Source: Armillaria gallica (Eukaryota; Basidiomycota; Agaricomycetes; Agaricales; Physalacriaceae). From it: DNA of 64,000 nt. The DNA lies in NCBI GenBank assembly GCA_037576215.1, contig JBANDB010000014.1:1860001-1924000 (forward strand), written 5' to 3'. Below the pieces are notes generated by a model. The model worked only from the letters and a program-made list of their open reading frames with translations. It searched no databases and was not told where the DNA came from. Position 1 is the first letter of the stretch. Every line of letters starts with the position of its first letter. A program made the translations under genes and the position numbers. Positions 10,845 to 21,486 of this stretch are shown here, piece after piece.

Positions 10845-13800
10845 ATGACCGCCAATTTCCAGGCCACGGCGGGCGAGCTCTCGCTCGTGACACGAATATT
10901 CGCTCAAGCCGACCCAAAGAAAACAGGTTTCCTGTCTGGGGACGTTGCTGTACGAGTATTTGGTGGAGCCAAGCTCCCGCCCACGGTTCTCGGAGAAATA
11001 TGGAATATTGCAGATGACGAGAACCGAGGGTCGTTGAATAGCAAGGGCGTGGCAGTGGCAATTAGGCTCATAGGATGGGCACAGAAGGGAGAGAAAGTCA
11101 CTCCTGCTCTCGTCAATCAAGGTACGTATACCGCGCCCAGCAATCAAGCAACATTCTGACACTGAGGCCCGTCAGCTGGACCTTTGCCAATCATCGAGGG
11201 CGTTTCAGGTATCTCTACTCACAATACCGGAATGTCGATACCTCGCTCGCCTCCACCCATGTCTGGTTTACCACCATTTACTGCTCAGGATAAGGCCAAG
11301 TTCCAAAACATGTTCCTCAAGTCTGGACCTACAAACGGACTTCTCAGTGGTGGGTATTCCCAGTTGTATCACTCGGTTCTGGCCCTGATATTCTTGTCGA
11401 TTCAAGGTGAAAAAGCTCGCGACATTCTTATAAAGTCGAAACTGCCAAACGATAAACTTGGTCAAATTTGGTTCGTCATTACTGTAACATGAGTGTTCCA
11501 CACTTCACCTCTGTACTCCAGGAATCTCGCCGATACCCATAACCGTGGCGCACTTGATGCAACAGACTTCGCTATTGCGATGTATCTCGTACAAGGAGCA
11601 ATGTCGGGTCAAATTACCACCATGCCCTCAGTTCTACCACCTGCGTTGTACCAACAGGCTTCGGGATCTCCTGCAGCACAGAGCGCCATCCGAGCGCAAA
11701 CGACAGGAACTAGTGGCTCTTTCAGTCCTACCAACAGCAATTTCTCTCAGAGAGCTGTCCAGTCTCAATACACAGGGCAGAACCAGTCACCTTTACAGCA
11801 AGACGTCACAGGCGGTTTCCCGGCACGTAGGGTCCTCCTGTACCTCCGCATCTCCCTGCACGGCCCAGTCCCTCACAAGTTGGATCCGGGGCGTTTGGCC
11901 GGACTAGTGCAAACACCCATTGGGATATCACACCGGCGGAGAAGACCGATTCCGACAAGTTCTTTGATAACCTTGATTCTCAAAGACGGGGCTACATTGA
12001 AGGCGATGTCGCAGTTCCATTTATGCTCGAGTCACAACTTGGTGAGGAAGACTTGGCCCGAGTTTGGTAAGTCGTCACCATAAGACGCGTTCGTTTTGTC
12101 GACTCATATGCGTATGCAGGGACCTTGCCGATATTAACAATGATGGTCGCCTCACTCGCGATGGGTTTGCCGTTGCTCTGTATCTCATCAAAAAGAAGCT
12201 GGCCGGTGTCGATGTACCTGTAACTCTGCCCCCGACATTGGTCCCACCTTCCATGCGCAAACCCAATGGCTCTGCATTTTCACCTGCACCTTCTCCTCCT
12301 CCTCCCGCACCAGAGCCCGCTATTGATCTGCTTTGGGATGACACCCCTGCCCAACCGGTGCCCGCAGCTGCCCCTTCTCGAGCTTTCAGTATTCCTCTCC
12401 AGCCAACAGGCCCCCAAGTCTCAGCTTCTGGCTCGTCGTTTAACTCGCCTCCTCAAGCTCAGCCGGCGGCCCAAGACCCATTCCGTTCTTCACCCTTCGG
12501 ACCGGCATCTGGTAAGCTTCTGCGTCATGAGGTGTTTAGACTGATTTAACGCGTTGCAGCCGCAGCCAAGGACCTACTGAGTGATGACGACGACGTGCAA
12601 GCTGCGCCTTCTCGATTGCACGATCAATCTGCTGAGATCGGTAACACTCAGAACCAACTTAACTCCACGAACCGATCACTGGAAACTACCAAGACGGAGC
12701 GAGCTTCCGTTGAACAGGCTCTTGCTAATCAAGCCGCTCAATTAAATGCTCTGCAGACTCAGCTCTCTTCGGCAAAGGCTGCCTATGAGTCAGAGACGAA
12801 ACAGCTATCAACCCTTCGGGATCGCTTGAATACTCAGACAGCAGAAATCCAGAAGACCCGAGAGACCCTCATCAGCGCGGAGAGTGACCTGAGTGCTGTC
12901 CGGGTTGAGAAGGCAGAGATTGAAGGAGCCTTTTTGCGAGACAAAGAAGAGGCCAGGGAGTTGCATCGTAAGATGTTGGAGTTTAGCCAACAAGCTGACG
13001 CGTTGAAAGCGGAGACGGATAAATCCAAGAAAGAAGCGAAACAGCAGAAGGGACTGCTCGCGATTGCGAAGAAGCAGCTGAGCACTAAGGAGGCTGACAG
13101 AGCCAAGGCCGAGAAGGAGCTGCAAGAGGCTAATGCCGAGTTGGTTGCAGTGAACAAGGAGAAGGCAGAGACTGAGATGCAGATTGCAGAACTGGACGCC
13201 ACACCGATAGTTGCACCTGCTCCAGAACGGGCTCTTTCGTCTGACTCGCTGGCCTTTGCTGCGTCACATGCGTTGCCTGTTACACCTGATCCGACAAGTC
13301 CAGCTGTCAGCACGAAAAGCAACAATCCCTTCGACAGGCTAGCGCTATCTTCTGGCCATTCGACTCCACGCTCAGAGTCTCCGTTTATGCCGTTTGCTAC
13401 CACCTCCCTTCCAAGCCCACCCACCGGCGTCACTGGTTCAAACGTTGCTGAGACTGGTGATCCCTTCGGGTTCTCGCAAGCATTCGAGAGCCTGGATGCG
13501 TCGCCAGAGCCGGCGGTGTTGGAGGCTCCCAAGGCTCCTATCGAGGAACTGGAAGTATCCACTCCAAAGGTGCCAGCTGCAGAGCTTGCGGTGTCTACTG
13601 CGCTACCAACGTCGGAAGCACCCACGTCGCCTGGTTCCGCTAGCGAGCACGAGGTTTTCACTACTCCGCCCACAACATCTGCAGGCCTCCCAGAATCTGC
13701 TAATGGCAAACAGTCGACGTTGGAAGTCACGTCTTCCAAATTTCCCTAATTGAGGATCCTGTTACTGTTTCGCCTGCTCCTGAAAGCGATGTTCCTCCAG

Positions 13801-15097
13801 AGCCTTTAAGGAAGTCTGAAGACCAGACTGATTTGGGAACCCCACTGAAGGAAATCGATGTGGAAGAATCGGATAGTGATAGTGAAGAAGACGAGGTCCC
13901 TCTTGCACTACTAGCCAAGAGGATGTCAGAAAGTCCAACTACGATCGCCGCACCTCCGCCGGCTGGAACAACTGGACCTACACCTCCCCCCGCATCGTCA
14001 TTTGATGATATATTCGGTGTCGCCTCTTCGCCTTCTCCGGCTGCTCCCACTGTCTCGACAGCAGAAGCGAATGCGTTCGGGGTATTCATCAAAAATTCAC
14101 CAAGTCCTTTTGATACCTCGGACGTGTTCACCTCGTCGTCTGCGGAGAAACCACAGAACGGACGTGTCGTATCTGGAGTCAATGCATTCGACGAGGCAAT
14201 GGGCAAATTGCCAAGCACGGGACCATCGCCTACTCAATTCAGCTTTGATTCTGCGTTTGATGACAACTTCGACTTTGGAGCCTCCAGCGAACCTGCTTTC
14301 CCTCCTGCTCCCAAGGCTGTCAATGGTGGTGCTACGTCGCCACTGCCCGTGCCCACCAAAGATGACGGTTTTAACTCCTATTCACGACGCCTACCATTGT
14401 TACAACTAACGGAAATCACACCTCTGCACCGGCTCCAGATCGCGTACCTACGCCTACTCCTACAGCTACATCTGTTGCAACCTCGCCTGCAAGCACAACA
14501 GAGCCCTCTGGACCGTCTTTTGATGACGTGTTTTCCGGCTTCAATCCGTCTCCGTCATTGAATTTAGATACAACGTTAACGGCGATCCCAGTCAAGGCCC
14601 CCGAGTCACCGAAGAGGCTCCCTACAACTACGTCGCCGCCGAGGTCCCTGTCTTCTCCCCAGGGCAATCGCCCTATCTCGCCTCCTTTAAGAGAAAGGTC
14701 CCCGCCGCCACGCGTTAGCTCACCCAAACCCCGACCTTCGACGTCGTCCTCCAGTAAAGAAGGACATGAACTCAAGCCTCCTCCGACACGGCATTCGAAA
14801 CTTAGTGTAAGTTACAACATCGTAACGGTTGATCTTAGCGGTAACAACTCTATTTGTTTCTAGATACGACTACCATTTGGGAAGAAGAAGAAACAAGAGG
14901 CTATGGCCCCTCCACCATCTCAATTCCTGACGCCTCCTGCTGAAGAGCCAAGGAGCACGACTCCTGCTAGCGACGACGACGTTGAGCCTGTCAAGCAGCT
15001 GACAGCCATGGGCTTCAGCCGAACACAAGCAGTTACAGCCCTTGAAAAATACGCCTATGACGTTCCAAGAGCTCTGAATAGTCTGATTGGTCAATAA
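10845..15097 (+). CDS. EDE1: EH-domain endocytic scaffold Ede1 (Eps15 type), with three apparent 1-base frame losses
   Basis: Early endocytic coat scaffold that binds NPF-containing adaptors and ubiquitin at the plasma membrane. Three EH domains are visible. The first is at 10860-11120 with [18 protein letters not shown] and [12 protein letters not shown]. The second is at 11280-11640 with [20 protein letters not shown] and [12 protein letters not shown]. The third is at 11900-12230 with [19 protein letters not shown] and [17 protein letters not shown] proline-rich part, a long coiled coil (12600-13190), acidic and Pro/Ser-rich segments with NNPFD/DPFGF-like motifs, and a UBA domain (14985-15090, [20 protein letters not shown]) complete the architecture. 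The frame is lost near 11828, 13745 and 14370-14385. In each case one missing base accounts for it, and conserved-style sequence continues in the next frame. The product is probably intact in the organism. Confidence 0.9.
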
Positions 15098-15559
15098 TGG
15101 TTTCGCATACTCCCTTTCCAATGTACAAATACTTATGTTCAGCTTATTTACCCCAACTTTCCTTAAAATGAACAGTTCTCTATGGATTCTTATTTACGTT
15201 CGACGCTCACTTACTTAATTTCCCGAATCCGCTCTAATCGGTTTGCCTCCGCTTGACATTATATGCATGCCTTGCGTACAAATTCTATGCATTCTTCCAG
15301 TTGGTTGGGCTACTCTTGAGATGCAAATGAATTCCATGTCGCGTTAGAAAATTAAACAATATTCAATACTCCTAATTCCAAATAAAATCCATGCGAATGT
15401 ACTGTCGTAAATGTACCAAATATTGGACGTTCAGTAGTTGCATTTACAAAGGCTTGGTCTTGTATTCTCACCTTCCTTTCCCTCCCACGCTCACTAAAAA
15501 CCCCGTATGTCCGGTGTGTCTATTCTATAAGGAGCTAACTGAACATAGCATTGACGATA
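15098..15559. other. Intergenic: EDE1 3' flank and leader of the next gene
   Basis: 462 bases, AT-rich at first and pyrimidine-rich on the plus strand near 15465-15490, as in many fungal promoters just before a start. No RNA gene, repeat or coding signal is seen. Confidence 0.55.
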
Positions 15560-18112
15560 ATGTCAGTTCTACCCATCCCCGTTAAAGACGCGGCCGTCCT
15601 GAACAATCAACGTATCTTCAACACATACGAAGCGTCGCTTTCAGACACGACACATTACATTGAATTTGCCGGAAAGTTTGCGCTATGGTTGGACTCGGAC
15701 AGAGCCTTTTATGCCCAAGGGAAACCATCGGTAAAGTCGCGTTCTCATCCATTCTTTGGATACCTGACCGGTTCTTTACAGATCATATCGATACTTATGG
15801 TACAACGCGTCCACGGGTCATCTGTGTCGTTGTTCTAACTCCAGCAGACGGCATACAGGACCGTCCACAGGACTATCTGTCCTCAGCAAGATATCAATAA
15901 TGCTACGCTTCTCAACACGGATCCTTACAAGAACCATCCATTGGTGTCAGCCTACAGACATCTCATCGAAGTTCTGTCCAAATACGTCAAGCATTTCCTC
16001 GATGACACGGTTCTCAGGCGTGCGTGTTGTATATCTGTTCAATCTCTGACATGGGCTGACGCGTTGAAACACATAGCACGAGTTCAATTCCTTCTGCATA
16101 CTGTTGGCATGCATTTGAACGCAGATACAAGGCCTCATATTTCTGTACAACCTTCTCCGATTGTCCAGCGTCCTCCTGCGCCAGTTCAAACCGAGCGAGA
16201 ACCGCCCAGTGCATCGGTAGGTGTTTTCTGTGTCTAATCATTCATGTCTCAATTCTTGGATAGACGTCTAGGGCAGGTTCTTCACAGTCTCCGGCGCCAC
16301 TGAGTCTTCCCAAGAAGAAGAAGAGAAATTTAGATTTATTGATCAAACAGGACTTGGACTGGTATGCGACCCAAAACTCTTCAGCTCCGAAAACCCAGGA
16401 GGTACCTGCAAATGAGCCATCATTATCCAGATCACCACCTACCACGGACACCGAGACGAAACTTGTTCCTACCTCTGCTCCAGCAGGAACGGCGCCTCTC
16501 GAACCAAGTGAATTGACGTCGACGTCTGGATTGGCTGTCACACCTCAGGATAACCTGGTTCAAACAATCGTACAAATAGAGACGAAACCCGTTCCCCAAA
16601 ATGATTCTTCCACGGCGTCTGGAATTGTTACAGAAGTCGAGTCCAAGCCTAACGTTTTAGGTGAATGGACTGTTTTCAGAGATGCGATTCCCCCGGGGTC
16701 GAAGCCTCTTTCAGAAAACGGCGAAACAACTGACGATGGAATGGAAGGAGTGTCTGAAGCAGATGAAATAGACCAGTTACAGGATGATGTGCCCATGGCC
16801 TCCCCGCAGGTATACTGCCCATAGTCAATTTACACATGGTCTCAACTGTTACAGGGAATGGACATTGACGACTGTTCTAATGAAAGAGAAGAAGTAGCAA
16901 ACCTTCTTGACGTACGCGAGCTTATCCCCTTGCTTTCAGAAGGTTGTTCATTACATTTTGCAGACTTCTACAACTTCGGTCGCCGTGAACACGGAACAAG
17001 GCCAAATAGGTTCCATCCCTCATGAAACTGAGGACTCTGAAATGGAAGGAGGAGTACACACAGGAGAAAGGAGTGAGGCGGTTCGCGGGGATATCCAAGT
17101 ACCTTCAGGAACGCCACATGGCCGAAATGAAAACGCGTATCTTTCCCGTCACTCGACGCCTGCCGTAATTCCATTTTCTATCTTGATAATGATTATGCTA
17201 AATTTAAGCGTCGTTACAGGACGCGCGCAACTCATTGTCGACAGATGCGGCCTCGCATGCGGGCGTTCCAGTGGAACCAGCGAATCTGCGGAATGTTGAT
17301 GAGATCCAGCCTCAGAATGTGGCCGTGGCATCGCCACCACCTCCCGATCCGATAGCTCTTCCGGTCAAAGAGGATCTAGTGTTGCCCAGTCACGGTAAGT
17401 TCAAAATATGCATCATTGATATAAATTAAATCTATTTCTACCAGACGGATTCAACAACAATATGATCAAGATCTGGCTTGCGCAAGGGAAGGATAGTCCT
17501 TGTGAACACAAGTTCAACGTCGATGTCACTGAATCCGCCTTTGTGCACCTTGTAAACTGGAATCAACGGAATAAGAATGCTAGGTACGGCGGGGTACTGT
17601 TGTAGATGATCTATGCTAACACTCTGATTCAGGGAGGTAGAGAAGAGCAAGTGTATTTCTTTGTGCTGTTACAAGGCGAAGGACGTAGCAGCTCTGTTGA
17701 AACAGGGTGCGAGAGGACTGGAGTTAATGAACAGCTTGTGTATATCATGGCCTCAAGCCGGAGGGTTAAAATTGCTGGTGACAATTGACGGACAACAAAA
17801 AATGGTTCCCCTCTCTCCGCCTACTGTGGTACGTCGAAGAATCTGATTTCATATATGTTGTCGTGCTCAAATTTTATCAAGGTGACGGCTGGATTGCTAG
17901 ATTTGACGTTGTTTTTGCGAGTTGGAAGCAACGAGTTTATTGTCGTACAGGAGCGGTCCATGACCGAGTACGTGTTCATGGTCTTTGCGCATGATCCCAC
18001 GCGGGCTCAGTTGGAGCCGGTGGTTGATAGGCGAAAGAAGGAAGAAGATTGGAAGACTGTATTGAATCATTTGTCGAGACCCCTCGAGTTGCTCCCTGGC
18101 CCCTGGGATTGA
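15560..18112 (+). CDS. Unrecognised protein with a basic KKKKR stretch and a beta-rich C-terminal domain
   Basis: I do not recognise this gene. The start at 15560 gives MSVLPIPVKDAAVLNNQRIF. Splicing gives a helical N-terminal region (to about 16100) with HPLVSAYRHLIEVLSKYVK and VQFLLHTVGMHLNA. Next comes LPKKKKRNLDLLIKQDLDW, whose basic run resembles a nuclear localisation signal. A long, acidic, Ser/Thr/Pro-rich and apparently disordered middle follows (16370-17390). The C-terminal globular part has NMIKIWLAQGKDSPCEHKF, then FVHLVNWNQRN, then DLTLFLRVGSNEFIVV and EYVFMVFAHDPT, ending at 18112. The pattern of an ordered N-terminus, disordered acidic linker and small beta-rich end suggests a nuclear adaptor. 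The end vaguely recalls a PINIT-like fold, but that is a guess. About nine introns are implied. The consistent splice phases and conserved-looking ends argue that it is a real gene. Confidence 0.7.
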
Positions 18113-19445
18113 TTTTTGGATAGGATGTTTTTGAGAATTTCTTGGAGATGTCAGATTTCACGTTTTGTGTACTCTCTACTTCTTGGCGATGTTGTTTTAA
18201 ATAAGTGTTTGTATTACTAACTATTGAGATTATGTATACTGTAGATTTCTCTTTCATAGTGGCTGGACAACCATTCCGTACTTGCCGCCAACCCTGTAGA
18301 ATCTTTGGTGCTTTCCTTTGGCTAATGTACGTTTTGGAAGAGTTTATCTTTAGGCCAACGTCGGAACCTGAAGCTGAAAGCCTAGTAAAGGTTTCTTACT
18401 CTACCTTTTGCAACAGGTATTCATACCTACTGATAGCGACGTCGACGTGTCTGAGCTCGAATACTTGATACCAAGCGCATATTAATCTCCGCTAATCTCG
18501 GATGGTCTACATTATACTTTCGCACTGAACCCTCGGGCTCGTCTGGTTCTCGGACCGCAGTCTTCGTTCTTTGACTTATTACCCCGGTACTCCTGCTCTT
18601 CTTGATCTGCTGCTGCTATCCTTGGGAGAAGAGGTTCCTCGCAGCTGTTCACAAAAGGAGGGTTGCCCTCGATGGAAAGCGCACCTGGAACTCTGAGCCA
18701 AAATACAAAGTGGCGTCCGATGTAGCCGCTGGAATAGCGCTGAATAGCTACTCACTTTGGTTCTTGTTGTAGTGAGTCCTTCCCTGTTGCGCCCCATGGA
18801 GAATTACAGTGGTACATTTCATTGTACTCTGGTTGAAGCAAGGACGCTGCGCAGCCACTTGCACGGCTCTTGAGCTGACCTACTCTCTTTCAGTTAATAC
18901 AAGAGGCTTTGCTCAGTTTGCTGTATCCGTGCACGGCGCCATTGCTCCTCGACCATTTCTCTTCAAAAAAGTCGACTTTCTCCTTGCCTGCTTAATTTCT
19001 TGTGGTACCGGTCCCGAAGTATGCGACTATGTTCGCCGCCGCCCAATCTCGCATTAAAGTGTTCGTTTCCGAACGAGTGTAATTAACCGACGGCTACGTC
19101 CTTGTTGGTTTTTCGACCTGCACGACGCCGCGTTCCGTCCATCGCCCACGGCGGTCCGTGATAGATATCTCGTCACGAGGGCCGGCAGTTTCAGAACTGG
19201 CTCGGTATTTTTTCCGTGGCTTGCCTCTTTCCTTTACAATGTGCATTGTTCCTCGTTGGCAGTGGTCAGAACTCTGTTTGTCAAGGCACTGACGGTTCCT
19301 GCTGTTCTCTGACCATCATCGACACCTTTGACGCCTCCTGCGCATAGCCTCTTCTATCTGACATTTTCCCAGCTACCCCCTTACCCCGAATACCATCTGC
19401 CCTATAAAAGGCTCCAGTGGCTCACCATATCCTCATCTTGCGCAT
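18113..19445. other. Long intergenic region upstream of PDE1
   Basis: 1,333 bases with marked C/T bias on the plus strand from about 18480 on, as in long leaders or promoters of regulated fungal genes. One open stretch at about 18577-18774 would encode a hydrophobic start followed by a basic segment, but it has no ATG and I could not find a partner exon. No tRNA or repeat is seen. Confidence 0.55.
19403..19410 (+). promoter_or_regulatory. TATA box of PDE1
   Basis: TATAAAAG lies 36 bases before the PDE1 start codon at 19446. This is an exact TATA consensus. If it is used, transcription would begin almost at the ATG, giving a very short leader. Confidence 0.5.
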
Positions 19446-20744
19446 ATGCCTGCCTTCGACATGGTCGTCGTGGGCTGTGGGGGCGGTCCAGACGAGACGA
19501 ATTTGTCCGCGTATGTTTTGGTTCCCTTCGACATCCCTCGCTCAACCCTTGCAGTTACCTCTTCAAACCGTACGATTCGCGCTGGGAAGATGGCATCATT
19601 GCCTTGGAGGCTGGTACGTATGTCTGCCCTATGTGGACCGGTCCGAACTCTAAATGTGCTTCAGGTTCAGGGCAGGGCGCCCTCAGCCACATTCTCGAGG
19701 AGACACCTTCCCTTTTCAACTCGGAACGCGATCAGGGTCCGTATTCTGTTGCCAAGATTTACTCCTATGTCCGGTCCGTATCCATTCATCCGTTTCGCGT
19801 CTTCCCACTCACTATTCTTAGATGTTTTCTCATTACCCATGCTCATCTAGACCACGTAAACAGTCTTGTGATATCTGCCGGTTCTCTCTCCGGTCCTAGA
19901 AAACAGGTATACGCTACTCACCAAACATTGCTTGGCTTGGAGGGTATTTTTAACGGCCACATCTGGCCTAACCTCGCTTCATGGAAGGAAGATGATGACG
20001 AGAACAAGCTGCTGTATAAGGAGTGAGTGTTCGGGCATCTCCCGTTCGTGAAAATTTAGCTCATATTACTGCAGCCTGCCTTTGGATTTACCATCTGGGG
20101 CATACCACACCATATTTCCCTCCGTTTCCGTACGCACCTTCTTGTTGAACCACGGTCTCGATGAATCCAAGGGTGTATATCAGTCGTCCGCATTCTTCAT
20201 CCGTCACGACACGTCCGAAAAAGAATTTCTCTTCTTCGGTGATGTCGAGCCAGACAGCATCGCCAAAAAAGCCCAGAACAAGCAAGTCTGGAAAGAAGCG
20301 GCTCCAAAGATTCCGGAAGTCCTCTCTACTATATTCATCGAGTGCTCCTGGGACAAGGGACGTCCGGATGATTTGCTGTTTGGGCATCTCAGTCCTGAAC
20401 ATCTCGTCGACGAACTGGAGTCACTAGCCAAGGAGGTGGAGGCTGTGAACCCTCGGAAAGATTATACTCCAAGCTCAGATAGTTCGCCACAGCGGAAGAA
20501 GCAAAAGAGGAACTCACTAGACACCGGCGCCAGGGGGGTTTTGAACGGCGTTCGTGTATATATCATCCATTGCAAAGATGTCATGGATGGCGCGCAGATT
20601 CGTAGAGCCAAGATTGTCGACGAAGTGAGGAAGCTTATCGAACCAAAGGGGTTAGGACTCCAGATCTTTGCCGCAGAGCAGGGCATGCATATCAGTGAGC
20701 ATGTCCGTTCCATTTCGTTAGGCGTTATGGCTCAATGCAATTGA
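19446..20744 (+). CDS. PDE1: Low-affinity (class II) cAMP phosphodiesterase
   Basis: Hydrolyses cAMP and so damps cAMP-PKA signalling. It belongs to the metallo-beta-lactamase fold class II phosphodiesterases. The start at 19446 gives MPAFDMVVVGCGGGPDETN; splicing at GTATGT/GCAG gives LSAYLFKPYDSRWEDGI and then EAGSGQGALSHILEETPSLF. The class II metal-binding motif THAHLDH is at about 19835-19855, followed by SLVISAGSLSGPRKQVYAT and GIFNGHIWPNL. The second half has SSAFFIRHDTSEKEFLFFGD and IFIECSWDKGRPDDLLFGHL. A Lys/Arg-rich insert lies at 20450-20520, and then IIHCKDVMDG. The stop is at 20742-20744. Four introns are visible and the frame is intact. An alternative last exon is possible but not needed. 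Confidence 0.93.
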
Positions 20745-21486
20745 TCGTCTAGCCTTATGAAACTCACGATAGACCCGATTACTCATTTTAAATCGCCATA
20801 TATCCCCATTCGAAACTGAACAGCCAGTATTTATTGACCCAGTTTTGTATATCTAACCATGATGTATCCTTAGCCATTTCGACTTTTTGAACAAGATTAC
20901 CTACAGTATCATCATCCACCTACGACCCTCCGCCAATTCAATGCTTGCATCTATAGAAACACGAATTAGATACCTGGAGATCATCTTGAGCGGATTACAC
21001 AAACTCAGTGTTTCATGAACGACAGGTGTTTGGATTCAGCAACGGTCGGCTTCAGTATGGTGTATTCCGGTATGATGCCCATCGTGATAGTTAAGTTCTA
21101 CCCATCTTAGGTTTACTACGCTGAGCAGGCGACGTTCAAAATTAAACTCCCGTTGCGATGGAGCATGCTCTGCGCTGACTGTCAACCAACTTGTGACCTT
21201 CCTATTTGTTGTAGCCAAGATCACCTCAACTCCTCATCATCAGCACTGAGTGCACCGTCCAACAAACTACTCAGATCCGTCATAACAAGTCATGATCAAA
21301 GAACGATACATACAAGAATGACAAATAGTAAAAAAAAAAAAGTAAAAAGAAAAGAAAAGGAACAATATGTAACAGAAAGACAAATGATTCCCGTCCTTCA
21401 GAGTGCTATAATCGTAACCAAATCTATTAGCAGGCGCTATGGGGCGTTATTTTCCACCATTGAAAGCAATGAGAGCAAAAAGGTCG
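20745..21486. other. Convergent intergenic region between PDE1 and striatin
   Basis: 742 bases containing the 3' flanks of two converging genes. An A-rich run (A with few G) lies at about 21330-21362. No RNA gene, inverted repeat of note or coding signal is seen. Confidence 0.55.

Noticed and set aside
12834..13739. 301-codon open frame on the minus strand
   Set aside because: It lies antisense to the EDE1 coiled coil and Pro/Ser region and is Ser/Ala-rich with no domain; it is a composition shadow of the real frame.
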